From positions 806,001 through 870,000 of the forward strand of contig CAWEQW010000008.1 in assembly GCA_963811365.1 (NCBI GenBank): 64,000 bases of DNA, in the 5' to 3' direction. Below are positions 30,117-40,439 of this stretch, piece by piece; the first letter of the stretch is position 1, and the number at the start of each line of letters is the position of its first letter. A program made the position numbers and the translations under genes. The notes beneath the pieces were generated by a model, which saw only the letters and a program-made list of their open reading frames with translations, did no database searches and had not been told where the DNA came from. Origin of the DNA: CAWEQW01 sp963811365. Lineage in GTDB: Bacteria > Actinomycetota > Actinomycetes > Propionibacteriales > Nocardioidaceae.

Positions 30117-31880
30117 TCAGCCGACGAAGGCCGGCGAGACCAGTCCGGGCCGGATGCTCGTGCCGATCCACCGCCCACTGACGGCGAGCTGGAAGAGCCG
30201 CCCGTCCGTGGTGCCGACGTACAACGGGGCACCGACCGCCGGGGAGGTCACCAGCCGGGTCGCCTGGTCCCGGAACAGCTCGGGATCGGTGGCAGTGGCA
30301 CTCTGTGCCGACGACCCGTCCACCGAGGCGACGAGCACCTGCGAGGAGCCGGGGATCGGCCCGGTGAGCACCGCGAGGCTGTCCGGCGTCCGCCAGGCCA
30401 GGTCCCGGATCCGGGTGACCCGGAAGCCCGGGAGGGGCAGCGGCACCGCGGCGGTGAGCCGCTCGACACGTCCGCGAGCGTCCCGCACGGTCCGGGCGAT
30501 GTAGAGCCGGTCCCGACCCCTCTCGTGGCGCACCACGACCAGCCGGGTGCCGTCGCGGGAGAGCACGAACGCGGCGACGTCGGTGCCGGTGACGCCGGGC
30601 GCCTCCACCTGGCGCAGGGCGCCCCGCCGGACGACCCACAGCACGGCGCCGTCTCCGGTCCGGTCGAGCAGCCACAGCTGACCGTAGAGGTCGTGCACCG
30701 GGCGGAGCAGGTCGGTGCCACCGGTGAGCACCGGCGTCACGGGCGCGTCCGGCGTACCGCCGGCCGGTGCGGCCAGCACCTCGCTCCCGTCCGTGCTCAC
30801 CCCGGCGAGCCGCTCGCCGGGGAGGTCGGCGTCGAGCGATCGGAGCCCCTGGGCCCGGGCTCCGAACGGTCCGCTGAGCCGGTGCTCCGCCCCGTCGGTG
30901 ACGGTCACCGCGCGGCCGTTGCGGAGCCCGAACATCGCCTGTGACGCCCAGGCCACCGCCGGGTCGAACTCCGACCACGCGCCCGCGCTGACGTCGGCAG
31001 GAGAGCCGGGCAGGTCGAGCGGCGACCCGCCCACGCTGACCCGCACCTGGGCCACGCCCGGCACCTGGCCGAGCGTCCAGGCGAGCTGGGCGACGGCCTT
31101 GCTCAGCGCCTCGTCCCGCGCGTCGAGCAGCGCGTCGGACAGCGGCACGTCGGCCACCCCGTCGCGGGAGACCGGCACGGAGATGTCGTCGAGCTTGGTG
31201 CGAGGCGGGATGAACGTGCGCTCGGTGCCCGCCAGCCGCCTGTCCGGCCCGTGCAGCAGGGCCGCGACCAGGAGGGTGGGCGCCTGGGCGCCGTTGGGCA
31301 CGTAGACCGGCTCCGGCACCAGGACCTGCGCGGAGGGGTCGAAGAAGTACAGCGCGTACTGCTGGAAGCGGGTCGCGAAGTGCGCCTGCGGGATGATCAG
31401 CCGGTTCGGCGGGTTGCTGATCCGCCACTGGCCCTTCTCGCGGACGAGCCGGAAACGGTAGGTGAGCCCGGCCCCGCCCGTGGGGTCGCCGAGCCAGGAA
31501 CCGCGGCCGTCCAGCTCCGTGACGCCGCCCAGCCGGACCGCGATCGTGCCGCCGCCCGCGGTCATCGCCTCGGTGCGATAGATGACGGTGCCGCTCTCCG
31601 GACGCCAGAGGTTGCCGCTCTCCGAGGTCAGGAACTGCCGCGCCACGAACGTCGTGAGCGGCGTGGCCTGCATCGCGGTGAAGAACCCGTCCACGATCTC
31701 GACGGGGGTGGCGCCGCGCTTCGGTCCGCCCGGGGTGAAGTCGAACGGGGCCTGCTGGTCGGCCGGCTCGGCGGACGGGCCGGCCTGCACCGGGCCCGAG
31801 CGCGGCAGGTCGACGCAGCCCGCGGTACCGAGCAGGAGCACGCACAGGAGCCCCAGCAGCAGCGGCCGGACACGGCTCAC
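30117..31880 (-). CDS. lpqB: LpqB-family lipoprotein
   Basis: Lipoprotein partner of the MtrAB two-component system, 587 aa. A signal peptide ends in the lipobox LGTAGC (Cys about residue 18). A GerMN domain (about 190-310) and a C-terminal beta-propeller-like LpqB domain follow. The start is GTG 31880, overlapping the mtrB stop codon by 4 bp (GTGA). In mycobacteria and Streptomyces LpqB contacts the extracellular part of MtrB and tunes MtrA phosphorylation, affecting division and wall metabolism. The mtrA-mtrB-lpqB operon is complete here. Confidence 0.93.
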   Translation of the reverse strand: MSRVRPLLLGLLCVLLLGTAGCVDLPRSGPVQAGPSAEPADQQAPFDFTPGGPKRGATPVEIVDGFFTAMQATPLTTFVARQFLTSESGNLWRPESGTVIYRTEAMTAGGGTIAVRLGGVTELDGRGSWLGDPTGGAGLTYRFRLVREKGQWRISNPPNRLIIPQAHFATRFQQYALYFFDPSAQVLVPEPVYVPNGAQAPTLLVAALLHGPDRRLAGTERTFIPPRTKLDDISVPVSRDGVADVPLSDALLDARDEALSKAVAQLAWTLGQVPGVAQVRVSVGGSPLDLPGSPADVSAGAWSEFDPAVAWASQAMFGLRNGRAVTVTDGAEHRLSGPFGARAQGLRSLDADLPGERLAGVSTDGSEVLAAPAGGTPDAPVTPVLTGGTDLLRPVHDLYGQLWLLDRTGDGAVLWVVRRGALRQVEAPGVTGTDVAAFVLSRDGTRLVVVRHERGRDRLYIARTVRDARGRVERLTAAVPLPLPGFRVTRIRDLAWRTPDSLAVLTGPIPGSSQVLVASVDGSSAQSATATDPELFRDQATRLVTSPAVGAPLYVGTTDGRLFQLAVSGRWIGTSIRPGLVSPAFVG

Positions 31881-33529
31881 GAGGTGCCCGCCGGGGACTC
31901 GTCGACGCGCGCGTAGGCGCCTCCGACCTCCGGGACCGGCGAGCCGACGTCCTCGGGGACGAGCGGGAGCGGACTGCGGCCGATCCGGTCGCCCGCGTGC
32001 CTGGGAAGCGTGAGCCGGAGCTGGGCACCACCACCCGGCGCACCCCACGCCTGCAGCCAGCCGCCGTGCAGGTGCGCGTCCTCGAGGGCGATGGACAGGC
32101 CGAGGCCGGTGCCCCCCGTGGTCCGGGCGCGGGCCGGGTCGGCGCGCCAGAAGCGGTTGAACACCATCGTGGCCTGAGCCTCGGTGAGACCGATGCCGTG
32201 GTCGCGCACGGTCAGCGCCGTGGCATGGTCGTGGGAGGCGATCCGCACCTCGACCGGCTTCCCATCGGCGTAGTCGATCGCGTTGCTCACCAGGTTGCGC
32301 ACGATCCGCTCCACCCGCCGCACGTCGACCTCGGCGAGGCACGGCGCGTTGTCGGCGTGCACCACCACGGGCACCCCGCGCCGCTCGGCCAGGGCGCGGT
32401 GCGCGTCCACGACCCGGTATACGACGTCGACCAGGTTGACGTCCTCGAGGTCGAGCGCGGCCGCTCCGGCGTCGAAGCGGCTGATCTCCAGCAGGTCGTT
32501 GAGCAGCGACTCGAACCGGTCGAGCTCGTTCTGCAGCAGCTCGGCGGCGCGGGCGGTGACCGGGTCGAACCGGCCGCGCGCGTCGTGCAGCACGTCGCCG
32601 GCCATCCGGACCGTGGTGAGCGGCGTGCGCAGCTCGTGGGAGACGTCGGAGACGAACCGGCGCTGGACCCGGGAGAGCTCCTCGAGCTGGCGGATCTGCT
32701 TCTGCAGGCTCGCCGCCATCTGGTTGAACGAGGTGCCGAGCCGGGCGATGTCGTCCTCACCGCGCACGTGCATCCGTTCCTCGAGCCGCCCCGAGGCCAG
32801 CCGCTCCGCGACCCGGCGGGCCAGCCGGACCGGCGTGACCACCTGCCGGGTGACCAGCCAGGCGACCCCACCGACCATCAGGATCAGGAGCAGCCCTCCG
32901 GTGAGCAGCGCCTTGCGGACCAGGGACAGCGTGGCCTGCTCCTCGGTCATCGGGAACAGGTAGTAGAGCGTGTAGGTGCCGCCGTCGGCGGGCAGGGTGA
33001 GCGTCGATCCGGTGACCACGCCGGGGACCGGGTCACGGCCGAGCTCGGGCTCGTAGCGGATCGTCGTGAAGGTCCACGACGTGTCGCCGCCGGGTCGCCG
33101 CTCCACGACGTGGCGGAGCCTCTGCGGCACGCTCTCGTCGAGCACGCCCGGGGTCTTGCGAGTCCCGCTGCCGGCGGCGATGCCCTTGCTCGACCCGGCA
33201 ACCGGCCCGATCAGCACGACGTCGTACCCCTGGACGGTCCCGCGCGAGACGATGCCGGAGACCAGCTGGCTGAGCTGGCTGCTCGAGTCGAGGTCGCGGC
33301 CGCTCGCAGCGCTGAGCCGCACCTGCGCGTCCGCGGCACCGCGCCGGGCCTCGGCCGCCGACGACTCGGTCTTGCTGTGCACCAGCCCGGCGGTGATCTG
33401 GTTCATCAGCACCCAGCCGACCAGCGAGACCACCACGGCGGACAGCAGCAGCGTGCTGACCACGACGCGCGCCTGGATCGACCGCCTCCAGAACGTCGCG
33501 GCCCGGCGCAGCGGCCCGTCGACGGTCAT
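31877..33529 (-). CDS. mtrB: MtrB sensor histidine kinase
   Basis: 550-aa membrane kinase with helices at about 22-45 and 205-227 flanking an extracellular sensor. A HAMP domain (about 228-280), the H-box SHELRTPL (His about 299) and the HATPase with NLVSNAIDYADG and GTGLGLSIA follow. It phosphorylates MtrA in control of septation, wall hydrolases and osmotic stress. ATG 33529 lies at the end of a 14-bp repeat tract that supplies three further upstream ATGs, each leading to a six-codon frame ending on the next ATG. lpqB follows with a 4-bp overlap. Confidence 0.95.
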   Translation of the reverse strand: MTVDGPLRRAATFWRRSIQARVVVSTLLLSAVVVSLVGWVLMNQITAGLVHSKTESSAAEARRGAADAQVRLSAASGRDLDSSSQLSQLVSGIVSRGTVQGYDVVLIGPVAGSSKGIAAGSGTRKTPGVLDESVPQRLRHVVERRPGGDTSWTFTTIRYEPELGRDPVPGVVTGSTLTLPADGGTYTLYYLFPMTEEQATLSLVRKALLTGGLLLILMVGGVAWLVTRQVVTPVRLARRVAERLASGRLEERMHVRGEDDIARLGTSFNQMAASLQKQIRQLEELSRVQRRFVSDVSHELRTPLTTVRMAGDVLHDARGRFDPVTARAAELLQNELDRFESLLNDLLEISRFDAGAAALDLEDVNLVDVVYRVVDAHRALAERRGVPVVVHADNAPCLAEVDVRRVERIVRNLVSNAIDYADGKPVEVRIASHDHATALTVRDHGIGLTEAQATMVFNRFWRADPARARTTGGTGLGLSIALEDAHLHGGWLQAWGAPGGGAQLRLTLPRHAGDRIGRSPLPLVPEDVGSPVPEVGGAYARVDESPAGTS

Positions 33530-33578
33530 CTGGTCACGGTCATCTGGTCACGGTCATCTGGTCACTGCCATCTCGTCA
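33523..33578 (-). repeat. 14-bp tandem repeat carrying a ladder of mini-ORFs before mtrB
   Basis: Units at 33523-33536, 33537-33550 and 33551-33564 are identical (CGGTCATCTGGTCA on the plus strand). A fourth at 33565-33578 has three changes. On the minus strand each unit contains an ATG (at 33529, 33543, 33557, 33571). Each of the three upstream ATGs opens a five-residue frame of the type MTVTR whose TGA overlaps the next ATG as ATGA. The last link is the mtrB start codon. Confidence 0.9.
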
Positions 33579-33589
33579 CGGGTGCGTCC

Positions 33590-34288
33590 CTAGGACGTGC
33601 CGGCCTTGTAGCCGACACCGCGGACGGTGAGCACGATCTCCGGGTTCTCGGGGTCGTGCTCGACCTTGGATCGCAGCCGCTGGACGTGCACGTTGACCAG
33701 CCGGGTGTCCGCGGCGTGCCGGTAGCCCCAGACCTGCTCGAGGAGCACCTCGCGGGTGAACACCTGCCAGGGCCTGCGGGACAGGCAGACCAGGAGGTCG
33801 AACTCCAGCGGCGTCAGGGCGATCCGCGCGCCGTCTCGGGTGACGCTGTGGCCGGCGACGTCGATGGACAGGTCGCCGATCGTCAGGGACTCCGGCCCGG
33901 GCTCGTCGAAGCGTCGTACCCGTGCCCGGATCCGGGCCACGAGCTCCTTGGGCTTGAACGGCTTGACCACGTAGTCGTCGGCCCCGGACTCGAGCCCGAC
34001 GACCACGTCGACGGTGTCGTTCTTGGCGGTGAGCATCACGATCGGGACGCCGCTCTCCGAGCGGATCTCCTTGCAGACGTCGATGCCGTCCTTGCCGGGC
34101 AGCATCAGGTCGAGAAGGACGACGTCGGGCCGGTAGTCGCGGAAGTCCGCCAGCGCCCGGTCGCCGGATCCGCACACCCGCGAGTCGAAGCCCTCGTTGC
34201 GCAGCACGATGGTCAGCATCTCCGCCAGCGCCGCGTCGTCGTCGACGACGAGGACCTTGCCCTTGCTGCCCGCATCCATCGTGCTCAA
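33590..34288 (-). CDS. mtrA: MtrA response regulator
   Basis: 232-aa OmpR-family regulator. The receiver has VVDDD, phospho-acceptor Asp60 in VVLLDLMLPG and the conserved Lys in VVKPFKPKE. The C-terminal winged helix has LTPLEFDLLVCLSRRPWQVFTREVLL and the closing VRGVGYKAG. MtrA controls dnaA, cell-wall hydrolase and division genes in relatives. It is co-transcribed with mtrB, separated by the 14-bp repeat. The tmk gene found just upstream of mtrA in M. tuberculosis is missing; ahcY lies there instead. Confidence 0.95.
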   Translation of the reverse strand: MSTMDAGSKGKVLVVDDDAALAEMLTIVLRNEGFDSRVCGSGDRALADFRDYRPDVVLLDLMLPGKDGIDVCKEIRSESGVPIVMLTAKNDTVDVVVGLESGADDYVVKPFKPKELVARIRARVRRFDEPGPESLTIGDLSIDVAGHSVTRDGARIALTPLEFDLLVCLSRRPWQVFTREVLLEQVWGYRHAADTRLVNVHVQRLRSKVEHDPENPEIVLTVRGVGYKAGTS

Positions 34289-34356
34289 CCGACCCTCCCT
34301 GGTCTCACGCCTGCTCGGGACCCCGGCGCCTGACCCCGCAGATCAGGAGCACCCGG

Positions 34357-35787
<1,431 letters not shown>

Positions 35788-35841
35788 GGGTGTCCTCAGT
35801 CTCGGGGTCAACGTTCCCAGAGTACCGGGGGCGGGGCCGGG

Positions 35842-36825
35842 TCAGTGGCCGACGGGCGCGGGCGGCTCCGGGCGGGCATCCGGGACGTGCCCCTCCACGT
35901 AGATGTCCGGCTCGATGTAGATCACCCGGGCCGCGGGCTCGGCGCTGCGGATCGCCCGCTCGGCCGCGTCGATGCCTTTGGCCACGTCGACGGCAGCCGC
36001 CGAGCGGGGGACGCCGACCTTGACCGCGACCAGCAGCTCCTCGGGACCGAGGTGCAGGGTGCGCATGTGGATCACCCGCTCCACGAGCTCGGTGGACAGC
36101 AGCGCATCGCGGATCCGCCTCTGCACCTCCGGGGTGGCCGACTCCCCCAGCAGCAGGCTCTTGGTCTCCAGCGCGAGCACGATCGCGACCGCGACGAGGA
36201 GCAGGCCGATGGCGGTGGTGCCGGCGACGTCCCAGTAGCCGTTGCCGGTGATCTTCGTGAGGCCGACGCCCACGAGCGCGAACCCCAGGCCGATGAGCGC
36301 CGCGAAGTCCTCCAGCAGGATCACCGGCAGCTCGGGGGACTTCGCGCGCCGGATGTAGTCCACCCAGGAGACCCGGCCGCGGCTGCGGTTGGACTCCTTG
36401 ACCGCCGTGCGGAACGAGAAGCCCTCCATGCACATCGCGCCGAGGAGCACCACGATCGCCACCCACCACCAGCGGCTGGTCAGCAGCTCGTCCGGGTGGC
36501 CGGCGTGCACCTCGTGCCACTTGTGGTACGCCTCGTAGAGCGCGAACAGACCGCCCACCGAGAACAGCACCACCGCCACCAGGAACGAGTAGATGTAGCG
36601 CTCGCGGCCGTAGCCGAAGGGGTGCTCGGGTGTCGCCTCCTTGCGGGACTGGCGACCTCCGAGCAGCAGCAGCCCCTGGTTGCCCGAGTCGGCGACGGAG
36701 TGGATCGCCTCCGCCAGCATCGACGAGGCCCCCGTGAGCAGGAAGGCCAGGAGCTTCAGGACCGCGATGCCGGTGTTGGCCAGCAGCGCGGCGATGACCG
36801 CTCTGGTGCCTCCTTCGGTCGACAT
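35842..36825 (-). CDS. Cation diffusion facilitator family transporter
   Basis: 327-aa CDF metal/proton antiporter with six predicted membrane helices and a C-terminal cytoplasmic domain. The metal-site motif is seen in helix 2 (HSVADSGNQ) and a second acidic site in helix 5 (LEDFAALIG). The HPFGYGRERY motif is typical of the SLC30A9-like branch. Zinc, manganese or iron efflux is plausible; the metal cannot be assigned. It sits 9 bp after the SIS-domain gene and 54 bp before ahcY, in a long minus-strand operon. Confidence 0.9.
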   Translation of the reverse strand: MSTEGGTRAVIAALLANTGIAVLKLLAFLLTGASSMLAEAIHSVADSGNQGLLLLGGRQSRKEATPEHPFGYGRERYIYSFLVAVVLFSVGGLFALYEAYHKWHEVHAGHPDELLTSRWWWVAIVVLLGAMCMEGFSFRTAVKESNRSRGRVSWVDYIRRAKSPELPVILLEDFAALIGLGFALVGVGLTKITGNGYWDVAGTTAIGLLLVAVAIVLALETKSLLLGESATPEVQRRIRDALLSTELVERVIHMRTLHLGPEELLVAVKVGVPRSAAAVDVAKGIDAAERAIRSAEPAARVIYIEPDIYVEGHVPDARPEPPAPVGH

Positions 36826-36834
36826 CGCTCGACC

Positions 36835-37881
36835 CTAGCGGCCCGCGGCGCCCGGGTCGTGGGCGAGCCCGACACCGAGGTAGGCGGCGGCGTAGGTGCC
36901 GGTGGCGAGCAGGGCGGCGTACGTCGCCACGTCGTTGCCGGTCTCGCCGGCGATCGTCTCGACCCGCACCCCGCGCTCCTCGGCCGCTGCGACGAGCCGA
37001 CCGCGCTGCTCACGCACCCAGTACTCGGTCGAGCCGTCGTCGAGGACGAGCAGCGCGGGCCGCAGGTCGTCGTCGGGGTCCGAGAACGGGTCGGCGAAGA
37101 CGTCGTGCTGGCGGACCGCCCGGATCACCGGCAGGAGGTGCTCGGCGTCCGCCGCCAGCGACGCCCGACCGCTCGCGCGGCGCATCGACTCGGCGATCCG
37201 GCGCGCGGCCCGCGCGGCCAGCACCGAGCCGCCCCAGACCAGCGGCGTCGCCTCCGCGAGTGCGATCGCGAGCATCTTCGCGGGGTTCACCGACAGGTCG
37301 CGGTAGGGCGAGCAGGCCACCGCCACCTCGTCGAGCGCCGTCGCCACCGCCTCGGCATCCGTGTCCGGGCCGAGATCGAGACGGGACAGGAACTCCAGCA
37401 TGACGACCGCGGTGGCGAGCTGGTCGCCGGACGAGCACGGCAGCACCGTGCTGTAGCGGCCCGCGGCGTGCTCGGCGACCATCGAGCCGGGAGGGCAGGC
37501 CACCACGAGCTGGCAGCCCCGGCGCACCGCCTCGGCGACCGCAGACGCCGAGCCGGTGTCGCTGCCCTCGGGGGCGAGCACCACGACCAGGTCGAGCGAG
37601 CCGGCCCAGCCGGGCAGGCTCGGGCCCGGCCAGGCTACGAACGGCACCGGACACCACGGCTCGAGCACCGCGCGCAGCAGCCGCGAGTCGGGGCCGGCGG
37701 CGACGACGGCGCGTGGCCGGTCGCCCGACAGGCCCTGCACCGCCGTCTCGATGGCCTCGGCCGCCAGCCCGGCCTCGCGGCGGACCCGGGCACCGGCCTC
37801 GGCGAGCGGGCGGAGCACCGCGTCGGCCGCGGCCAGCGCGACCTCGTCGTCGAGCCGGGTGTCGTCGAACAGGTCGGCCAC
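36835..37881 (-). CDS. SIS-domain phosphosugar isomerase-like protein (Rv3256c type)
   Basis: 348-aa protein with two SIS-like halves, related to bifunctional phosphoglucose/phosphomannose isomerases. Sugar-phosphate binding loops show as VLAPEGSDTGSAS (about 100-115) and a C-terminal half near residues 230-330. It resembles M. tuberculosis Rv3256c, which also lies beside the phosphohexomutase gene. Several catalytic residues of true PGI/PMI enzymes cannot be placed, so a regulatory or degenerate role is possible. It follows the Trm112-like gene after 4 bp, so tight co-expression with mannose metabolism is expected. Confidence 0.75.
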   Translation of the reverse strand: MADLFDDTRLDDEVALAAADAVLRPLAEAGARVRREAGLAAEAIETAVQGLSGDRPRAVVAAGPDSRLLRAVLEPWCPVPFVAWPGPSLPGWAGSLDLVVVLAPEGSDTGSASAVAEAVRRGCQLVVACPPGSMVAEHAAGRYSTVLPCSSGDQLATAVVMLEFLSRLDLGPDTDAEAVATALDEVAVACSPYRDLSVNPAKMLAIALAEATPLVWGGSVLAARAARRIAESMRRASGRASLAADAEHLLPVIRAVRQHDVFADPFSDPDDDLRPALLVLDDGSTEYWVREQRGRLVAAAEERGVRVETIAGETGNDVATYAALLATGTYAAAYLGVGLAHDPGAAGR

Positions 37882-37885
37882 CGGG

Positions 37886-38056
37886 CTACTCCGGCTTGCG
37901 GGCTTCGTCGACGAGCAGCACCGGGATGTCGTCGCGCACCGGGTAGGCGTAGCCGCACGAGGTGCACACGAGCTCGCCGGCCTCGTCGTCGACCGCCAGC
38001 CCGGCCCGGCAGTGCGGGCAGACGATGATCTCGAGCAGGGTGGGGTCGAGGTTCAT
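37886..38056 (-). CDS. Trm112-like zinc-ribbon protein
   Basis: 56-aa protein with two CxxC pairs (CPHC at 13-16, CTSC at 31-34) and the RDDIPVLLVDEAR ending typical of the Trm112/YcaR (DUF343) family. It begins MNLDPTLLEIIV. In eukaryotes and archaea Trm112 activates methyltransferases; bacterial versions are poorly understood. The ATG overlaps the phosphohexomutase stop codon by 4 bp (ATGA), and the SIS gene follows 4 bp after its stop. It is a short gene that is easily missed in annotation. Confidence 0.88.
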   Translation of the reverse strand: MNLDPTLLEIIVCPHCRAGLAVDDEAGELVCTSCGYAYPVRDDIPVLLVDEARKPE

Positions 38057-39444
38057 GGCTGTCTCCTGATCGTGGCGAGCACGTGGTCGCGCAGGGCGGT
38101 CAAGGTCGCCGGGTCGGCAGCCTCGGCGTTCAGCCGCAGCAGCGGCTCGGTGTTGGAGGCGCGGACGTTGAACCACCAGTCGTCGTGGCTGACCGTGAGC
38201 CCGTCGAGGTGGTCCAGGGTGACGCCGGGCCGCCCGTCGTACTCCTCCTCCAGGGTCGCGAGCACCGCCGCGGAGTCGGCCACCTCGGAGTTGATCTCGC
38301 CCGTGCTCGGGTAGCGCGCGTAGCCGTCGAGGAGCGCCGAGAGCGGCCGGTCGGTCTCGGCCAGCGCGGCCAGGACGTGCAGCGCGGCGAGCATCCCCGA
38401 GTCGGCCCGCCAGAAGTCGCGGAAGTAGAAGTGCCCGGAGTGCTCGCCGCCGAAGACCGCGTCGGTCTCGGCCATCCGTGCCTTGATGTAGGAGTGCCCG
38501 ACCCGGGTGCGGACCGGGGTCCCCCCGAGCTCGCGGACCACCTCCGGCACGGCACGGGAGGTGATCAGGTTGTGGATCACCGTCGCGCCAGGGTGCCGCT
38601 CCAGCTCGCGCGCGGCGATCAGCGCGGTGACCGCCGACGGGCTGACGAGCTCGCCGCGCTCGTCGACCAGGAAGCAGCGGTCCGCGTCCCCGTCGAAGGC
38701 CAGGCCGACGTCGGCGTGTGCCTCCCGGGTGCGGGCCTGCAGGTCGCGCAGGTTCGCCGGGTCGATCGGGTTGGCCTCGTGGTGGGGGAAGGTGCCGTCG
38801 AGCTCGAAGTAGAGGGGTACGACGTCGAGGTCGAGACGGCCCAGCACGGCCGGCGCCGTCAGCCCGGCCATCCCGTTGCCGGCGTCCACCGCGACGCGCA
38901 GCGGCCTGCCGTGGACCGGCGCCAGCGACAGCAGGTGCTCGGCGTACGCGTCGAGCGCGGCGACCTCCGAGACGGTGCCGCGACGCTCCGCGGGCGGGAG
39001 GCCTCCGGCGGCGACGAGGTCCCGGATCCGGGCCAGCCCGGTGTCCGTGCCGACCGGGACCGCCCGGGCCCGGCACAGCTTGATGCCGTTGTAGCGCGCC
39101 GGGTTGTGGCTCGCGGTGAACATCGCCCCCGGCCGGTCCAGCCACCCGGAGGCGAAGTAGAGCTCGTCGGTGGAGGCGAGGCCGATCATCGTGACGTCGG
39201 CTCCGGCCCCGGCCGCGCCGTCGGCGAACGCCCGCGCCAGTCCGGGCGAGGAGGGTCGCATGTCGTGGCCGACGACGACGCCGCTGCCGCCGGCACCCGT
39301 CACCTCGACGAACGCGGCGCCGACCGCGCGGGCGAGGGGCTCGTCGACCTGCTCGGGGACCAGTCCGCGCACGTCGTAGGCCTTGAAGACGGCCTCCAGA
39401 CTGGCCGGAGCAGACGCCGGGGACGGATCGGGCATGGTCCGCAC
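38053..39444 (-). CDS. Phosphomannomutase/phosphoglucomutase (ManB type)
   Basis: 463-aa alpha-D-phosphohexomutase interconverting mannose-6-P and mannose-1-P, or glucose analogues. The phospho-serine loop is TASHNPARYNG (Ser112), the metal loop is DGDADRCFLVDE (about residue 250), the sugar loop is GGEHSGHFYF and the phosphate loop is RASNTEP. It supplies hexose-1-phosphate for the nucleotidyltransferase encoded near 48-49 kb and thus for envelope glycans. It is followed by the Trm112-like and SIS genes with overlapping or near-overlapping ends. An alternative start is ATG 39435. Confidence 0.92.
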   Translation of the reverse strand: MRTMPDPSPASAPASLEAVFKAYDVRGLVPEQVDEPLARAVGAAFVEVTGAGGSGVVVGHDMRPSSPGLARAFADGAAGAGADVTMIGLASTDELYFASGWLDRPGAMFTASHNPARYNGIKLCRARAVPVGTDTGLARIRDLVAAGGLPPAERRGTVSEVAALDAYAEHLLSLAPVHGRPLRVAVDAGNGMAGLTAPAVLGRLDLDVVPLYFELDGTFPHHEANPIDPANLRDLQARTREAHADVGLAFDGDADRCFLVDERGELVSPSAVTALIAARELERHPGATVIHNLITSRAVPEVVRELGGTPVRTRVGHSYIKARMAETDAVFGGEHSGHFYFRDFWRADSGMLAALHVLAALAETDRPLSALLDGYARYPSTGEINSEVADSAAVLATLEEEYDGRPGVTLDHLDGLTVSHDDWWFNVRASNTEPLLRLNAEAADPATLTALRDHVLATIRRQP

Positions 39445-39490
39445 CTTATCGTCCGGGGCCGACCGAGGTCGGCGTCGGGCCGCGCCGTGG

Positions 39491-39904
39491 TCAGGCGTCC
39501 GGGGAGGGCACCGCGCGGAGGTGGCCGCGACGACCGATCTCCCGGCCCGGCGCGCGGCCCGCGGCCCGTGCAGGGTCGTGGGCGGGGTCGTGAGCCAGGC
39601 CGAGGGGGCCGCTGGTCAGCTCCGTCGGCGCCGGCCGGGCTGCCTCACGGACCGCGTCGGCGAGCGCCAGCAGGTCGTCGGAGGACGGGCCGCGGGACTC
39701 GGTGTCCTGCGCCAGCCGCAGCACCTCCCAGCCGCGGGGTGCGCTGAGCCGCTCGCTGTGCGCCTCGCAGAGGTCATAGGCGTGCGGCTCCGCGAAGGTC
39801 GCCAGCGGGCCGAGGACGGCGGTCTGGTCGGAGTAGACGTAGGTCAGCGTGGCCACGGCCGCGCGCGCGCACGCAGTGCGCGAACAACGGCGGGCGGGAC
39901 TCAC
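39491..39904 (-). CDS. DUF3499 family protein
   Basis: 137-aa actinobacterial protein matching the Rv3258c/DUF3499 family. It opens with a Cys-containing segment RRCSRTACARAA, has VYSDQTAVLGPL, the CEAHSERL motif and GWEVLRL. The Cys and His residues could bind zinc. The function is unknown. It is the first gene of the minus-strand run through phosphohexomutase to mtrB, and is divergent from the zincin-like gene across 49 bp. Confidence 0.85.
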   Translation of the reverse strand: MSPARRCSRTACARAAVATLTYVYSDQTAVLGPLATFAEPHAYDLCEAHSERLSAPRGWEVLRLAQDTESRGPSSDDLLALADAVREAARPAPTELTSGPLGLAHDPAHDPARAAGRAPGREIGRRGHLRAVPSPDA

Positions 39905-39941
39905 GAGGCAGACGGTACCTCCTCGCCGGGGTACCCACGAC

Positions 39942-39953
39942 TAGGCTCGCTGT
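39942..39953 (+). promoter_or_regulatory. Leaderless-type -10 box for the zincin-like gene
   Basis: TAGGCT (39942-39947) ends 6 nt before the GTG at 39954. No Shine-Dalgarno sequence lies between. No convincing -35 element was found. Confidence 0.4.
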
Positions 39954-40436
39954 GTGACCACAGTGGGCGGACTGGGCGGGGGCGATCCCGCGGCGTGGGG
40001 CCGGCGCGGCAGCCGACGGCGGGACCGGCGCGGCCGGGGTCCGCGGGGTCCGGCGGTGCTGCCCGGGCCGATCTCGCCGCACGGCGTCCCCGCGGTGCGG
40101 AGCCCGAAGGCGGACTTCGACGCCCTGGTGCTCGCCGTGGTGGAGGATCTCGAGGCGCGGTGGCACGCCGAGCTCGGGCTCGTCGAGTTCGCCGTAGAGG
40201 AGACTCCGATCGTGCCCGACGACTGGGAGGCCGCGACCGTCCCGCTCGCGTCCCTCGTGCGGGGCACCGGTGGGCAGCCCACCCGGCTGGTGCTGTTCCG
40301 GCGCCCGATCGAGCTGCGCTGCGAGTCGCGCACGGAGCTGTCCGCGATGATCCTCACCGTGCTGGTCGAGCAGGTCTCCGAGCTGCTGGGGCGCGATCCC
40401 GAGGAGGTCGACCCGCGCTACGAGGCCGAGGAGTGA
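39954..40436 (+). CDS. Metallopeptidase-family (DUF1025, Rv3259-type) protein lacking HExxH
   Basis: 160-aa protein with a Gly/Arg-rich first 35 residues and a C-terminal domain of the zincin-like DUF1025 family (about 55-155). In other bacteria this family carries HExxH in its last helix. Here that helix reads TVLVEQVSELLG, with no His, so zinc proteolysis is not expected. The ending DPEEVDPRYEAEE fits actinobacterial Rv3259 relatives. It stops 3 bp before the convergent DUF5719 gene. The role is unknown. Confidence 0.75.
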   Translation: MTTVGGLGGGDPAAWGRRGSRRRDRRGRGPRGPAVLPGPISPHGVPAVRSPKADFDALVLAVVEDLEARWHAELGLVEFAVEETPIVPDDWEAATVPLASLVRGTGGQPTRLVLFRRPIELRCESRTELSAMILTVLVEQVSELLGRDPEEVDPRYEAEE

Positions 40437-40439
40437 GCC

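Noticed and set aside
35788..35841. SAH riboswitch before ahcY
   Set aside because: The gap to the upstream gene is only about 54 bp, and no pseudoknot-like fold is visible.
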